Below, in pieces: positions 8,533 to 16,929 of a stretch of DNA of 64,000 bases. The position numbers and the translations under genes are program-made. The notes under the pieces are model-generated. The model made no database searches and was not told the DNA's origin. It saw only the letters and a list, made by a program, of their open reading frames with translations. Source of the DNA: Catenuloplanes indicus (lineage in GTDB: Bacteria > Actinomycetota > Actinomycetes > Mycobacteriales > Micromonosporaceae); NCBI RefSeq assembly GCF_030813715.1, contig NZ_JAUSUZ010000001.1, forward strand, positions 3,906,001 through 3,970,000, read 5' to 3'. How positions within the stretch are numbered: the stretch's first letter is position 1; each line of letters starts with the position of its first letter.

Positions 8533-9486
8533 ATGGACGCTCCCACCGACGCCGCGCCGCCGCCGGCACGCTTGCCGACGCTCGCCACGGCCGCGCGCTG
8601 GTACGCGGCCGCAGGCATCCCGGTCATGCCGCTGCACACCCCGACCGCCTGCGGGTGCTCCTGCACCGCCGGGCCGGAATGCGGCTCACCCGGCAAACAC
8701 CCGCGGCTTCAGCACGGCCTGCACGAGGCCTCCGCCGATCTGCGCCGGGTCCGGGAGTGGTGGCGGCGCTGGCCGCAGGCGAACATCGGCCTGGCCACCG
8801 GCGGCAGCCTCGACGTCTGCGACATCGACACCACCACCGGCCTCACCCGCGTCCTCGACGTCCTCGACGTCGTACGCCCCGCTGGGCCGCTGGTACGGAC
8901 CGGGTACGGCTGGCACCTGTGGTTCGCCGCCAACGGACTTCCGTCCCGGATCGGACTGCTGCCCGGCGTCGACTGGCGCGGACGCGGCGGCTACGTCGTC
9001 GCGCCACCATCCGTGCACGCCACCGGCAGCCGGTACGCCTTCCAGCAGCCGTGGAGACCGGGCACGCCGCTGCCGGTATGCCCGCCCGCGCTACGGCGGC
9101 TCGTACAGCCCGCACCGCCGCCGGCTCCGGCCGGGACGACGGCAGGTGAGGTCGCGGACCTGGACCGATACACGCAGGCCGCGCTCGACGGCGAGGTGGC
9201 CCGGATCCGTGCCGCGCCACGGCCGGTGTATACGGGCGGGCGGCGGGTGTCCGGGGGCGGACGAAACAACGCGGTGCATCTGGCTGCGTTCCGCCTCGGG
9301 CAGCTCGCCGCCCGCGGCACCCTCGACCAGGCTGAAATCTGGTCGCGGCTGATCACCGTGGCGACGGACGTCGGCCTCGCCACGCGCGAAGCCGAACGCA
9401 CCATCGCGTCGGGGTGGCGTGCGGGTCTGCGCCGCCCCCGGGCCGTTGTCTCCCGTGCACGGCGGGGACGCGCGTTTATGAGGTAG
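8533..9486 (+). CDS. Primase-polymerase (prim-pol) domain protein
   Basis: The 317-residue protein is an archaeo-eukaryotic-type primase-polymerase of the bifunctional primase/polymerase family. After a short helix it has a cysteine cluster and GSPGKHPR (about 36-56), then NIGLATGG (about 82), the metal-binding CDID (about 95-98), TGYGWHLWF (about 120) and GVDWRGRGGYVVAPPS (about 145-160). It lacks the helicase domain seen in long phage/plasmid versions, so it would prime replication or transfer together with separate helicases. It is the last plus-strand gene before the variable cargo. Confidence 0.85.
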   Translation: MDAPTDAAPPPARLPTLATAARWYAAAGIPVMPLHTPTACGCSCTAGPECGSPGKHPRLQHGLHEASADLRRVREWWRRWPQANIGLATGGSLDVCDIDTTTGLTRVLDVLDVVRPAGPLVRTGYGWHLWFAANGLPSRIGLLPGVDWRGRGGYVVAPPSVHATGSRYAFQQPWRPGTPLPVCPPALRRLVQPAPPPAPAGTTAGEVADLDRYTQAALDGEVARIRAAPRPVYTGGRRVSGGGRNNAVHLAAFRLGQLAARGTLDQAEIWSRLITVATDVGLATREAERTIASGWRAGLRRPRAVVSRARRGRAFMR

Positions 9487-9507
9487 CACGAGCGGCACAT
9501 ACCGCGA

Positions 9508-9563
9508 GGTCGGGGCGGCACCGCAGAGTCTTGCGGGGATCATTCCCCGGAGCCGCCCCGACC
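9508..9563. repeat. Palindromic repeat, left copy
   Basis: GGTCGGGGCGGC and GCCGCCCCGACC form a perfect 12-bp stem around a core containing TCTTGCGGGGATCA and a small inner hairpin (GGGGATCATTCCCC). A related element in the same orientation is at 12121-12182. It starts 22 nt after the prim-pol stop and could serve as terminator or as a recombination boundary. Confidence 0.6.
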
Positions 9564-9621
9564 CGGAATCTACTCGCCAGCGAGGCCGGGCGAGTCGGTC
9601 CCGGCTATCCACGGCACCTCG

Positions 9622-10512
9622 TCAAGCAGGCAGGCGGAACCGCGTGGAGCATTTCGCTCCTCGCGTGTCTGTCCATGCGAGCTCGATCCACTCGGGGTAG
9701 TTACCCGTCCGGGGAATCCACGCGTCCGGCGTGGACTCGCCGGGATGCACAAGCTCTTGATGTGTCCCTTCAAGCATAAGTTCACCGCCGTTGCTCTGCG
9801 AGAACGTCATGTCCTTGGCCGGGGCATCGCCGCCATTTGTCCACGTTAGGACGAAGGTACCGTGAGACTTCGGCGTGACGTGACAGTCGAATGCCGCTTG
9901 CGGCTGTGGCACCTCCTGAAGAAGGTGCCATGAACCGCTGCCAGACCGCACGCACTCGATCTCCAACCGGATCGGTGTCTCGTCGTACCGTGCGGCCCAT
10001 TCGGCGGAGTTGATCCATCCCGCGGGCACGCTGGGCTCCATTACGAGCGTGCGACGATCGCCGCAGCGCAGGGCAGAGAGGTGCACGCTCCGGCCCTCGC
10101 TGTCTGCGCCGTCGACTCCAGGAACGAGCCGGTACGGGGCCCAGACCACGGACCGCAGCTCCTCCTCGCTCGGGTCTCCGGCGAGATGCCGCTGTGGCTG
10201 ATCACTGCGGATGCGCACCAGAACTTCATCCAGATGCTGCAACCCGGACGGGCCGGACAGCCCCAGCGTAAGCGACACGCGGTCGCTGCCGTGGCCGACG
10301 GCCGCAGCAGCGACGGTGACCTGCGGGGTGAGTTCACCGTGACGTCGGTCGGCTTCTACCTCGGCCGTCATGCGCGCCGACTCCGCTGCGTCTTCGGCGG
10401 CTTTCGTCGCTCGCCGGGTGAAGTGCACGCTGACGATCAGGGCGATGATGCCCGTGACCGCGCCGATGCCACCACCGATCCAGGAAAACTGTTCGAGGTT
10501 CACTAGCAACAC
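9622..10512 (-). CDS. Unknown membrane-anchored protein (296 aa)
   Basis: Residues about 10-30 form one hydrophobic helix (IGAVTGIIALIVSVHF) followed by an alanine/glutamate-rich coiled segment (RRATKAAEDAAESARMTAEV). About 230 residues of beta-rich soluble domain follow, with no known motif. The design, one N-terminal helix plus a cytoplasmic domain, recurs in two other unknown genes of this cargo (12935, 14371). It is a single minus-strand gene between the left palindromic repeat and a long palindrome. Start GTG 10512 is uncertain. Function unknown; a sensor or effector in defence is speculation. Confidence 0.65.
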   Translation of the reverse strand: MLLVNLEQFSWIGGGIGAVTGIIALIVSVHFTRRATKAAEDAAESARMTAEVEADRRHGELTPQVTVAAAAVGHGSDRVSLTLGLSGPSGLQHLDEVLVRIRSDQPQRHLAGDPSEEELRSVVWAPYRLVPGVDGADSEGRSVHLSALRCGDRRTLVMEPSVPAGWINSAEWAARYDETPIRLEIECVRSGSGSWHLLQEVPQPQAAFDCHVTPKSHGTFVLTWTNGGDAPAKDMTFSQSNGGELMLEGTHQELVHPGESTPDAWIPRTGNYPEWIELAWTDTRGAKCSTRFRLPA

Positions 10513-10574
10513 CGTAATGTCGGCACCGCGGGGAGCGCCACGCCCACAGGAGATGCAGCGAGCCGGAGACCCGG

Positions 10575-10602
10575 CGGACCGTCATCTCGAGATGACGGTC
10601 CG
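10575..10602. repeat. 28-bp perfect palindrome
   Basis: Each arm is CGGACCGTCATCTC or its exact complement, with no loop, centred between 10588 and 10589. It lies 62 nt upstream of the 9622-10512 gene and just before the MITE-like element. It could be an operator, a cruciform or a terminator; there is no T-run. Confidence 0.7.
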
Positions 10603-10615
10603 GCGTGCGCCGATC

Positions 10616-10777
10616 TAGGGCGTGTTGGTGGATCTCGTCGAGCCGAGGTCCAGGTGTCGTTTGGGTGTGCAGCGCGCGAGTCCGCATACCGGTGTTGCAT
10701 GTGGGCTTTTGCGACGTACGGCCAGGCGGCGCCTAGGCCATGCCCCAGGTCGGCGAATATCCGCCAAGCACGCCCTA
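10616..10777. mobile_element. MITE-like element, 162 bp
   Basis: The ends are inverted repeats: left TAGGGCGTGTTGGTGGAT, right (reverse complement) TAGGGCGTGCTTGGCGGAT, matching at about 16 of 18 positions. The interior has no open frame with coding bias. TA at each end may be the target duplication. Ends of this kind are typical of IS5/IS630-type elements, so this is probably a non-autonomous derivative. Its right edge supplies the TAG stop of the neighbouring AbiTii-like gene. Confidence 0.6.
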
Positions 10778-11758
10778 AGGCGAGCTCGGCTCCTTCGTCG
10801 TCGATTGCCCGAGAGAAAGCAGCTCTCCGGCGATCAGATAGGTGTGGATGGCGCAGAGCTCAGCTTCCGGTACACCTACCTCGGCGTGCACGCCCTTATT
10901 CGCAAGCTTGTCGACAGCGTTGAAACGCTCGATCAAGCCGCCTACCGCTGCATTCACCGTCTCAGCCGTGGTCCCGCTGGGCGTGTTGGTCTTCACGTAC
11001 TCATACACACGGTTGCGATACGCAGCGTCATTGAGCGCATGCCCAGCGTCGGTCTTGGCGTTCGGAACGCCAGGTAGCACGTGGTCCGCGACCGCCTTGA
11101 GGATACGTCGGCACGTGGTAATCGCCTGCGAGAGTTCCTCTGCGACCGGCGAAGACGGGTCGTTGGTCGCCGTCCTCAGCCGACGATATACAGCAGAGAA
11201 CTGGTCCAGCAGACTCGGTGCACCCTCCGCAAGCAGGGCGTCGACATGCGAACGAAAGCGCTCGAAGATCCGCTCATTTACATTGGCGTAAGTCAGTTGA
11301 CGTTCCCATGCGCACAGTGCCGCAAATACAGAGTGCCTGACCCTTTCTTTAATATCTCGCATGTGGCTCTGCATGAGAGCGGAGTCATAGTTCGATGGGG
11401 TATCCGAGTGCATCCGGATGATGTTCTCCACCGCAGCCAGCCCATGAACAGAACTCTTCCCCTGATCTGGACCCCATGCGATGGAACGCGAGGCCATATA
11501 GCGCGTGATGGCGGCTTCGGCTGGCCCCTCAGGATCGCCCCACAACGACGGGTCCGCCATCAAGCGCCGGGTATCCTCAGCATTCGCAGTGGGATGCCCA
11601 CCAACGGGCTTGAGTTCCAGGCCGAGATAGACAGCGAATTCGGTCTCACCCAGAAGCGAGGCGATTCGGGCAGCCCGCCGAGCCGATACGTCGACCGGCC
11701 GGTCATCAAGCTCGTCCAGCGCGCGCTGGACGAGCGTCAGCACATAATCATTGCTCAT
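10775..11758 (-). CDS. AbiTii-like abortive-infection protein
   Basis: From ATG 11758 (preceded by GGCGGA) the protein has 327 residues. Its start resembles the AbiTii N-terminal domain: a short helix, then RRAARIASLLGETEFAVYLG with the GLELKP turn that usually precedes that family's next segment. The rest is all-helical and ends with an HTYLIAGELLSL-like helix and a short tail. An upstream GTG would add residues. The stop codon lies inside the terminal repeat of the adjacent MITE-like element, so the natural C-terminus may have been altered. AbiTii proteins are linked to phage defence; assignment here is by resemblance only. Confidence 0.55.
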   Translation of the reverse strand: MSNDYVLTLVQRALDELDDRPVDVSARRAARIASLLGETEFAVYLGLELKPVGGHPTANAEDTRRLMADPSLWGDPEGPAEAAITRYMASRSIAWGPDQGKSSVHGLAAVENIIRMHSDTPSNYDSALMQSHMRDIKERVRHSVFAALCAWERQLTYANVNERIFERFRSHVDALLAEGAPSLLDQFSAVYRRLRTATNDPSSPVAEELSQAITTCRRILKAVADHVLPGVPNAKTDAGHALNDAAYRNRVYEYVKTNTPSGTTAETVNAAVGGLIERFNAVDKLANKGVHAEVGVPEAELCAIHTYLIAGELLSLGQSTTKEPSSP

Positions 11759-11890
11759 GTCCGCCACGAAAGGACCATAGCGGTGCCGCACGAAGCCGCA
11801 GCGGCCTGACACGGCCGCTCGCAGTTGGAGTCCAAGAACTTCAACTGGCGAGACAGATCCCTCACGGAGGACGACGAGGCGCTCCCTTGA

Positions 11891-12037
11891 ATGGACCGTC
11901 TGTGCTGGTGTGGTTATGCAACCACCCGAGTGCTCGTGAGCCCGGCGCCCGGCACCGATCTTCGCTTGCCGAGTGACCGCGCTGAGGTGGTCGTGCAGCT
12001 CTGCACCACGGCCGGGCGTGAGGCTCGCGCCGTCTGA
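11891..12037 (+). CDS. Possible small protein (48 aa)
   Basis: ATG 11891 opens MDRLCWCGYATTRVLVSPAP and runs to TGA 12037. Third positions are G/C-biased and there are three cysteines. A weak GAGG lies 14 nt upstream. I see no homologue; it could be chance in this otherwise gene-free stretch (11,813-12,120). Confidence 0.28.
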   Translation: MDRLCWCGYATTRVLVSPAPGTDLRLPSDRAEVVVQLCTTAGREARAV

Positions 12038-12120
12038 GGTGGTCTCAAATGCAGGCGTCGTCCGCAGTCAGCGCGCCGTGCGCGCGTGACCTGGTAGGGG
12101 TACGACAAGTGTGAGTGAAA

Positions 12121-12182
12121 GTCGAGGCGGCGCCGTTGATTCTTGCGGGAGATCAACAATGCCTGGGCGCGCCGCCCCGACC
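12121..12182. repeat. Palindromic repeat, right copy
   Basis: GTCGAGGCGGCGC pairs with GCGCCGCCCCGAC around an inner hairpin (GTTGAT/ATCAAC) that contains TTCTTGCGGGAGATCA. The outer stem, and the TCTTGCGGG(G/A)GATCA core allowing one inserted base, match the copy at 9508-9563. The two bracket the 2.6-kb segment holding the 9622 and AbiTii-like genes. Confidence 0.58.
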
Positions 12183-12227
12183 GCCCACCCTACCGCCGCC
12201 CGGCACGGACGAAACGCGGTACCGGCA

Positions 12228-12853
12228 TCAGCTAGCAGCGGATACACGGTATGTGTGCCAGGCCGCGGAAGCCTGCACGAGTTTCCGGGTCCACGGGTCA
12301 GGATCGTCGCCGCCGATTCCGGCCCACATCGCGGCCTTGCCTGTGGCAAACGCATCGGCGCCGTCGCGGGTAGCGGTGCGCCAGACGGCGACGCCGCCGG
12401 CCAGTTGCTCAGCCGCGCGCGGATGATGCCCCGCGGCGATGAGCCAGTACCCGCAGTCCAGCCACGGCGCACCCCGGGTGGCCCACCCCCCCCAGTCGAC
12501 GATCCGGGCGTGCTGGGCGTGCACGAGGACATTGGCGGATTCAGGTCGGTGTGCAGCAGCGCGGTCCCGGCGAAGTGGTGCAGGTCCTCCGGCGCGGCAA
12601 AGGCACGCAGCCGCTGGACGGCATCGCGGACCTTCACGCCTGCCGGACACCGCACGGCACTCATCCGCGACAGCAGCCCGGCCACCGTCGACAGGTCCGG
12701 TGACCCGGCCCGGTAGTCGGCGGTCCGGCCCGGCAACGCGTCGAAGACCAGCACAGCCCAGCCGCAGGTGGTCACGCGCGCCCGGAACCTCTCCACAACC
12801 AGAGCCACGCAGCGAACTATGCTGCTGACCGAGCGTTCACAGATAAGAGACAC
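12228..12853 (-). pseudogene. Aminoglycoside-phosphotransferase-like gene, frameshifted
   Basis: One frame encodes GWAVLVFDALPGRTADYR and then LHHFAGTALLHTDLNP, the approach to the APH-family catalytic loop (H-x-D-x-N-P). The next frame continues ESANVLVHAQHARIVDWGGW, then WLDCGYWLIAAGHHP. Joining them near 12,535-12,545 restores the usual APH/choline-kinase fold order, so a small indel has broken the gene. The N-terminal ATP-binding lobe is also largely missing. The intact relatives phosphorylate small molecules or are annotated only as phosphotransferase-family proteins. Not expected to be functional. Confidence 0.6.
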
Positions 12854-12934
12854 CGTCGATGGGTTAGGCTTTCATATGCAAGGCAGAGCTCAACAAACCC
12901 GGTTCGGGGTTCATCATTCCGGTATGGCCCAATA

Positions 12935-13585
12935 GTGAGCGAAGAGTCAATCATCGCCATCGTTGCGGCAGCGGTGTCGGCACTCGCGGCCCTATTAGCG
13001 CTCTGGCAGGCGCGCTCGGCACGAGCTCAGGCAGTCTGGGCGGGACGGCAAGCGCGGGCTGCCGAGGAAGCAAACCGGTTGCTGTTAGAGCAGCTTACGC
13101 GACAGGACCTCGAGGCCGGCTCGACGGCCAGGGAGCGGGAACGACAAGCGGTCATGCGCCTGGCTCAGAGCGCGAACCTCGTGATGCACGACGAGATCAC
13201 GTGGGTACAGGATTGGACAGCCGACACGCTGACCGACGCGACCTTGCACGTATTTAGATTACGTTTTGACCGATACCTCGGCGACCTTATGGAAGGGCGG
13301 GCGAACGCGACAAGCGATACATCCGTCTCAGCGGTCGATGTTATCGAGGCAGCCGTCGATGAGGTTCAGAGATTACGGAAGTCCGTCACCTCTTCGCACC
13401 GCGCCATGCAAACGGGTAGCGACGTGCAGGACAGAGCGCGAATGGTGGCGTCTCAGATCCGCGAACGGCTCGGACATGTGGAACAGATGCAGTGGCTAAC
13501 CGCACAGCTGGCGGCACCGCACCGCGGCATTCTCGCCGAGGCGATAAGAGAACATCTAAGAAAGAACGATCCGTCTTCGCAGTAG
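12935..13585 (+). CDS. Unknown membrane-anchored protein (216 aa)
   Basis: One N-terminal helix (IIAIVAAAVSALAALLALW, about 5-25) is followed by a long charged helix rich in Ala/Arg/Glu (ARAQAVWAGRQARAAEEANR), likely coiled coil. A helical domain of 140 residues with no known motif follows. GTG start at 12935. It lies 84 nt upstream of the Mrr-like nuclease in the same direction, so the two may work together. Function unknown. Confidence 0.68.
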   Translation: MSEESIIAIVAAAVSALAALLALWQARSARAQAVWAGRQARAAEEANRLLLEQLTRQDLEAGSTARERERQAVMRLAQSANLVMHDEITWVQDWTADTLTDATLHVFRLRFDRYLGDLMEGRANATSDTSVSAVDVIEAAVDEVQRLRKSVTSSHRAMQTGSDVQDRARMVASQIRERLGHVEQMQWLTAQLAAPHRGILAEAIREHLRKNDPSSQ

Positions 13586-13669
13586 GCAGGCCGGGCCTCG
13601 GCTTGATCAGGCGCTCGACTTCACTTCGTTGCATCCCTACGCGCGAGCCCATTTGTCATACTTGTCGTC

Positions 13670-14203
13670 ATGGCCGAGCCGCTGTGGAAAAGCTACGAAC
13701 GTCAGATTTGCGCCGTACTGCGCAAGTTGGGTGGCGAGGATGCCACGGTGTTGTTCGACCAGCAGATCCCAGGCAGGTTCTCAGGCGTCAACCGGCAGAT
13801 TGACATCCTAGTCAGAGGAACATTCGCGGGACAGCCCCATGTTCACGACATGGTCGTGGACTGCAAGATGTTCTCGCGTAAGCTCGACGTGACGCATGTG
13901 GAGAACTTCGTGGGTCTACTGGAAGACGTGAACTGCGCCCTCGGCCTTCTCGTGACCACGGAAGGATTCACGCCAGCAGCAAAGCGGCGCGCCGAAAGCG
14001 TAAGGGGCGTGAACACTGAAGTGATCCGACTCGACGAGATGACGAAATGGCTCCCCCGCTCGGTCATCGTCGCGACGACCACTGGGTCCTCGGCGGCGAC
14101 CCTGTCATTTCGAGATGACGACGGAGAGCCACAGACCCAGTGGGTGTCGCTCGACTTCGCGCGCCAACTCCTGATCGCCCAGGGCCGTACCGAATTGCCG
14201 TGA
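13670..14203 (+). CDS. Mrr-like restriction endonuclease-fold protein
   Basis: The 177-residue protein has the core of a PD-(D/E)xK nuclease. NRQIDILVRG (about 43-52) supplies the metal-binding Asp and MVVDCKMFSRK (about 61-71) is the D-x-K half. VENFVGLLEDVNCALGLLVT, then FTPAAKRRA, matches the helix-strand-helix that follows in Mrr/type IV enzymes. It should cleave DNA, perhaps modified DNA, but it lacks an extra recognition domain. It lies between two membrane-anchored unknown genes on the same strand. Assignment of the fold is good; the substrate is unknown. Confidence 0.72.
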   Translation: MAEPLWKSYERQICAVLRKLGGEDATVLFDQQIPGRFSGVNRQIDILVRGTFAGQPHVHDMVVDCKMFSRKLDVTHVENFVGLLEDVNCALGLLVTTEGFTPAAKRRAESVRGVNTEVIRLDEMTKWLPRSVIVATTTGSSAATLSFRDDDGEPQTQWVSLDFARQLLIAQGRTELP

Positions 14204-14370
14204 CCGACGCGACAGTGCTCACCGATACCACCGACACAGTGGCGCGGCATACCGAGCTCAGGCGATGATCCAGGATACGAACTGCATCCATCATCTCTTT
14301 CGGATGATTCCGGCGCAACACCCAGCGCGCTGACGCAAACGACAGACGATCGGCCTGCAATCGTCTAACC

Positions 14371-14982
14371 ATGGACGGTGCACAGATTGCCACAGTTAGC
14401 GCAGCCTCGATCGCAGCACTAGCGGCCATGGCGACATTGGGCGTGAATGTTGAAACAGCGTATCGGAAAGAACGTAGAGAAGCACACCGAAAGTCCTTGG
14501 AGCCGATGCTCTATGACATCCAAGACGCATTACATGAAGTAATTGCTACATCACGCACTCAACATAACCGTCTGGTTGACGGGAAGGCGTCGGCATCGTG
14601 GCGGGACAAGGGAGACAAAGCGTCCAAGGATCTCGACCGCCTTCGTCGCCGTGTCCGCTATCAGCTACCCGGACTCGAGCGGGGCTTCTACGTGCTGGTA
14701 CGTGTGCCAAATTGGACCGCCCACCGGCGAGGAAGTCAGGAGGGCCTGCACCTGCTAGACCTCGCTGACGAGCTCGTGCAGCTGCTGCATGATGCGGTAG
14801 GGAGTTCTTGGCGAACGGGAAAGACTCCGTCGCGCAGGCAGATCGACCGCATCGATCAGGTTGTCAACGAAATCCTCGCACTGTCACCGACCGGGCCCCG
14901 CCCCGCGAAGGACCTGTTCGACATCGATGACAGCGTGCTTTCTGACGCAGATACCGACCCTGCACCCATCGCGGCCTCGTGA
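14371..14982 (+). CDS. Unknown membrane-anchored protein (203 aa)
   Basis: An N-terminal hydrophobic helix (IATVSAASIAALAAMATLGV) leads into a basic coiled segment (TAYRKERREAHRKSLEP). A helical domain ends with an acidic tail (DLFDIDDSVLSDADTD). The layout matches the 12935 product, and the two flank the nuclease gene. There is no catalytic motif. It lies 167 nt after the nuclease stop. Function unknown. Confidence 0.68.
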   Translation: MDGAQIATVSAASIAALAAMATLGVNVETAYRKERREAHRKSLEPMLYDIQDALHEVIATSRTQHNRLVDGKASASWRDKGDKASKDLDRLRRRVRYQLPGLERGFYVLVRVPNWTAHRRGSQEGLHLLDLADELVQLLHDAVGSSWRTGKTPSRRQIDRIDQVVNEILALSPTGPRPAKDLFDIDDSVLSDADTDPAPIAAS

Positions 14983-15256
14983 GCGGTGCGGCCCGAGGAC
15001 CGGCACCGCCGGACCGTGCGTGCACTCATCCGGTCAGAGGGATGTCGGCCCAAACGACTTTGCCGTGTGTGCCGACCGCAACCATCTTCGCGCTCAGCAC
15101 GACGCTCTGGTCCCGTCGACCCTTCAAGTCGCCGAAGGTGCAGGATAGCCCAGACCCCGACGGGATGCTGGTAGCGCCTCCGTCGACTGCACAGGACCGA
15201 CTCGGCATAGGGAATCCGGGTCAGGGCTATCCATCGGACGGGCGGGCTCGTCACCG

Positions 15257-15793
15257 TCAGGTGATGCCGTGTCCACGCGGCGCGTACGCAGCCTCGGAAA
15301 AACCATCGCGCAGCAGCGGCGCACAGCGCATGAAGTCTTCCAGCAGCCCTTCTCCGTAAGCTGGCCACAGCGTTCGGTCGGCTAAGGGAACGCCGAAGTA
15401 CGCGATGGTGCCGCCGTCAGCGTCCCAGGTCGGGTCGACCGCGGTGCCGTCGCGGGTAACACACCACGCGTGCGGCAGATGGACCGCCACACCGGGCCGG
15501 TGGTAGGCGGCCATACCCCCGGCATAGACCAGGTCGTGCTCGCCGTAGGTGCGTGCGGCGTGGGCGGCGTTGACGCGGCAGGCGCCGTCCGGCATCTTGT
15601 CCAGCCCAGGCGGGCGGGGTGCGGGGGTGAAGACGCGGCCGTGGGCGAGCAGGAAGTGGAACACGCTCGGATACCGCCAGCCGGGCGGGCGCGGCCCGCC
15701 CGTGTCGATGAGCCGGACGTGGTCGCGGACCACGTCGACAAGCCGCCGTACAGCCGCGTCGTGCGCGGTGCCGGACCGATCGCTGGTGATCAC
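15257..15793 (-). CDS. Unknown protein with a possible Cys-His-Asp triad
   Basis: GTG 15793 follows a GGAGG site and gives 178 residues. Spaced motifs CRVNAAHAA (about 105), LPHAWCV (about 138) and VDPTWD (about 148) look like the Cys, His and Asp of a papain/transglutaminase-type fold, but the enzyme class is not proven. The N-terminal half contains WRYPSVFHFLLAHGRVF. No signal peptide is seen. It is a single minus-strand gene at the right border of the cargo region; in actinomycete genomes such proteins are usually left as hypothetical. Confidence 0.62.
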   Translation of the reverse strand: MITSDRSGTAHDAAVRRLVDVVRDHVRLIDTGGPRPPGWRYPSVFHFLLAHGRVFTPAPRPPGLDKMPDGACRVNAAHAARTYGEHDLVYAGGMAAYHRPGVAVHLPHAWCVTRDGTAVDPTWDADGGTIAYFGVPLADRTLWPAYGEGLLEDFMRCAPLLRDGFSEAAYAPRGHGIT

Positions 15794-16410
15794 CTGGCCC
15801 GCACCCTCCTCATCGACGCCCGCTGAGCTTACGACCCACGCCCGGCCGCCGGTCAAGACCGATCCGCCGGCCCTTTGTGCGACCGAGCACTCCACCGCGG
15901 CACCATGCGAGCCGCGACCGCAGGACGGCAGGCGCCCCAGGCGCGGTGATCCGGCAAGGCTCGGGTCACGGCCCCGCCGCGCGAGCCCTTCTGCGCGCCC
16001 GTGCGCACTCAAGCGCTGCCCGGATCCGGTGCCCTCGGCGAGCTGAACGCTGGCCAGCCGCCGTGCGCCAGCCGCTCGCGGCGGTACCCGTGCTGGAGAG
16101 GTTATTTGTTGTTCCACCGGCGGCCGGTGGCGCCTCTGCTGAACAGGACTCAGGTCAGCCCACCCCAGGCCGGAGCCGCTAAGCCACCGCCAGCAGACGA
16201 TCTTGGCCATCGGGTCTCGCTGCGCTCGACACCGAGCCCCACGGTCTCGCTGCGCTCGACGCCGAAGATCGTCCGCGCGGGCGGCTTGCACCCCGGCCCC
16301 AGGCGGGCTCTGACCGGCCCCGTCAGCGCGGCACACCCGGCGCGGCGGATCACCCGATCCCCTTCGCCGCACGGGATGCCGCACCCGAGCACCACCATTG
16401 GGAGCCAGCC
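15794..16410. other. Gene-free stretch with short direct repeats
   Basis: No frame here has credible coding bias. GGTCTCGCTGCGCTCGAC occurs twice, at 16213-16230 and 16243-16260. A segment at 16317-16341 beginning GCCCCGTCAGCGCGGCAC recurs nearly unchanged at 21037-21059, in both cases within 100 nt upstream of a plus-strand gene, so it may be a shared promoter-region element. Confidence 0.5.
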
Positions 16411-16848
16411 ATGCTGTTCAACTTCACCTTCGAGGGCAACCTCGCCGACGCGCCCGAGCTGCGCATCACCCCGTCCGGCAAGGCCCTGTGCCGGATGCGG
16501 GTCGGGCACAACACCCGCCGCCGCACCACCAGCGGCGAGTGGGTCAACGGGCCGACTATGTGGGTCACCGTCACCGCCTGGGAAACCCTCGCCGAGCGCT
16601 GCGCCGACCTGCGCAAGGGCGACACCATCGTCGTCGACGCCCGCGACGACCTGACCGCCTGGCCCTTCCTCGCCCAGGGCAGCGATAAGCCCGGCGCGCA
16701 GCTGCAGGTCACCGCCGCCAACATCTCCCTCTCCCTCCGCTTCAACCCCGCCGCGTCCAGCCGGCCCGCCCGCACCAACGAGGCCGGCGACTTCGCCGAC
16801 GCGTGGGCGCACGCCGAGCCCGCCGACGACCTCCAGCCCGCCCTCTAA
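16411..16848 (+). CDS. ssb: Single-stranded DNA-binding protein (first copy)
   Basis: The 145-residue protein has an OB-fold SSB core: FEGNLADAPELRITPSGKA, WVTVTAWETLAERCADL, then ANISLSLRF. It lacks the long Gly-rich linker and the acidic DDDIPF tip of the host SSB, ending instead PADDLQPAL. It would coat single strands during conjugation or plasmid replication. SD GGGAG precedes ATG 16411. A paralogue follows 81 nt downstream. Confidence 0.85.
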   Translation: MLFNFTFEGNLADAPELRITPSGKALCRMRVGHNTRRRTTSGEWVNGPTMWVTVTAWETLAERCADLRKGDTIVVDARDDLTAWPFLAQGSDKPGAQLQVTAANISLSLRFNPAASSRPARTNEAGDFADAWAHAEPADDLQPAL

Positions 16849-16929
16849 CCGGCCACCGCGGGGCCGGGCACACCGCCGCCCGGCCCCGCACCACCCACCG
16901 CCCATCACCCTTTGCCGCTGGAGACGAAC

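Noticed and set aside
15026-15208. Minus-strand 60-codon frame ending GTHGKVVWADIPLTG
   Set aside because: It resembles the tail of ATP-binding regulators of the anti-sigma type, but only about 15 residues support this; at most a small gene relic.
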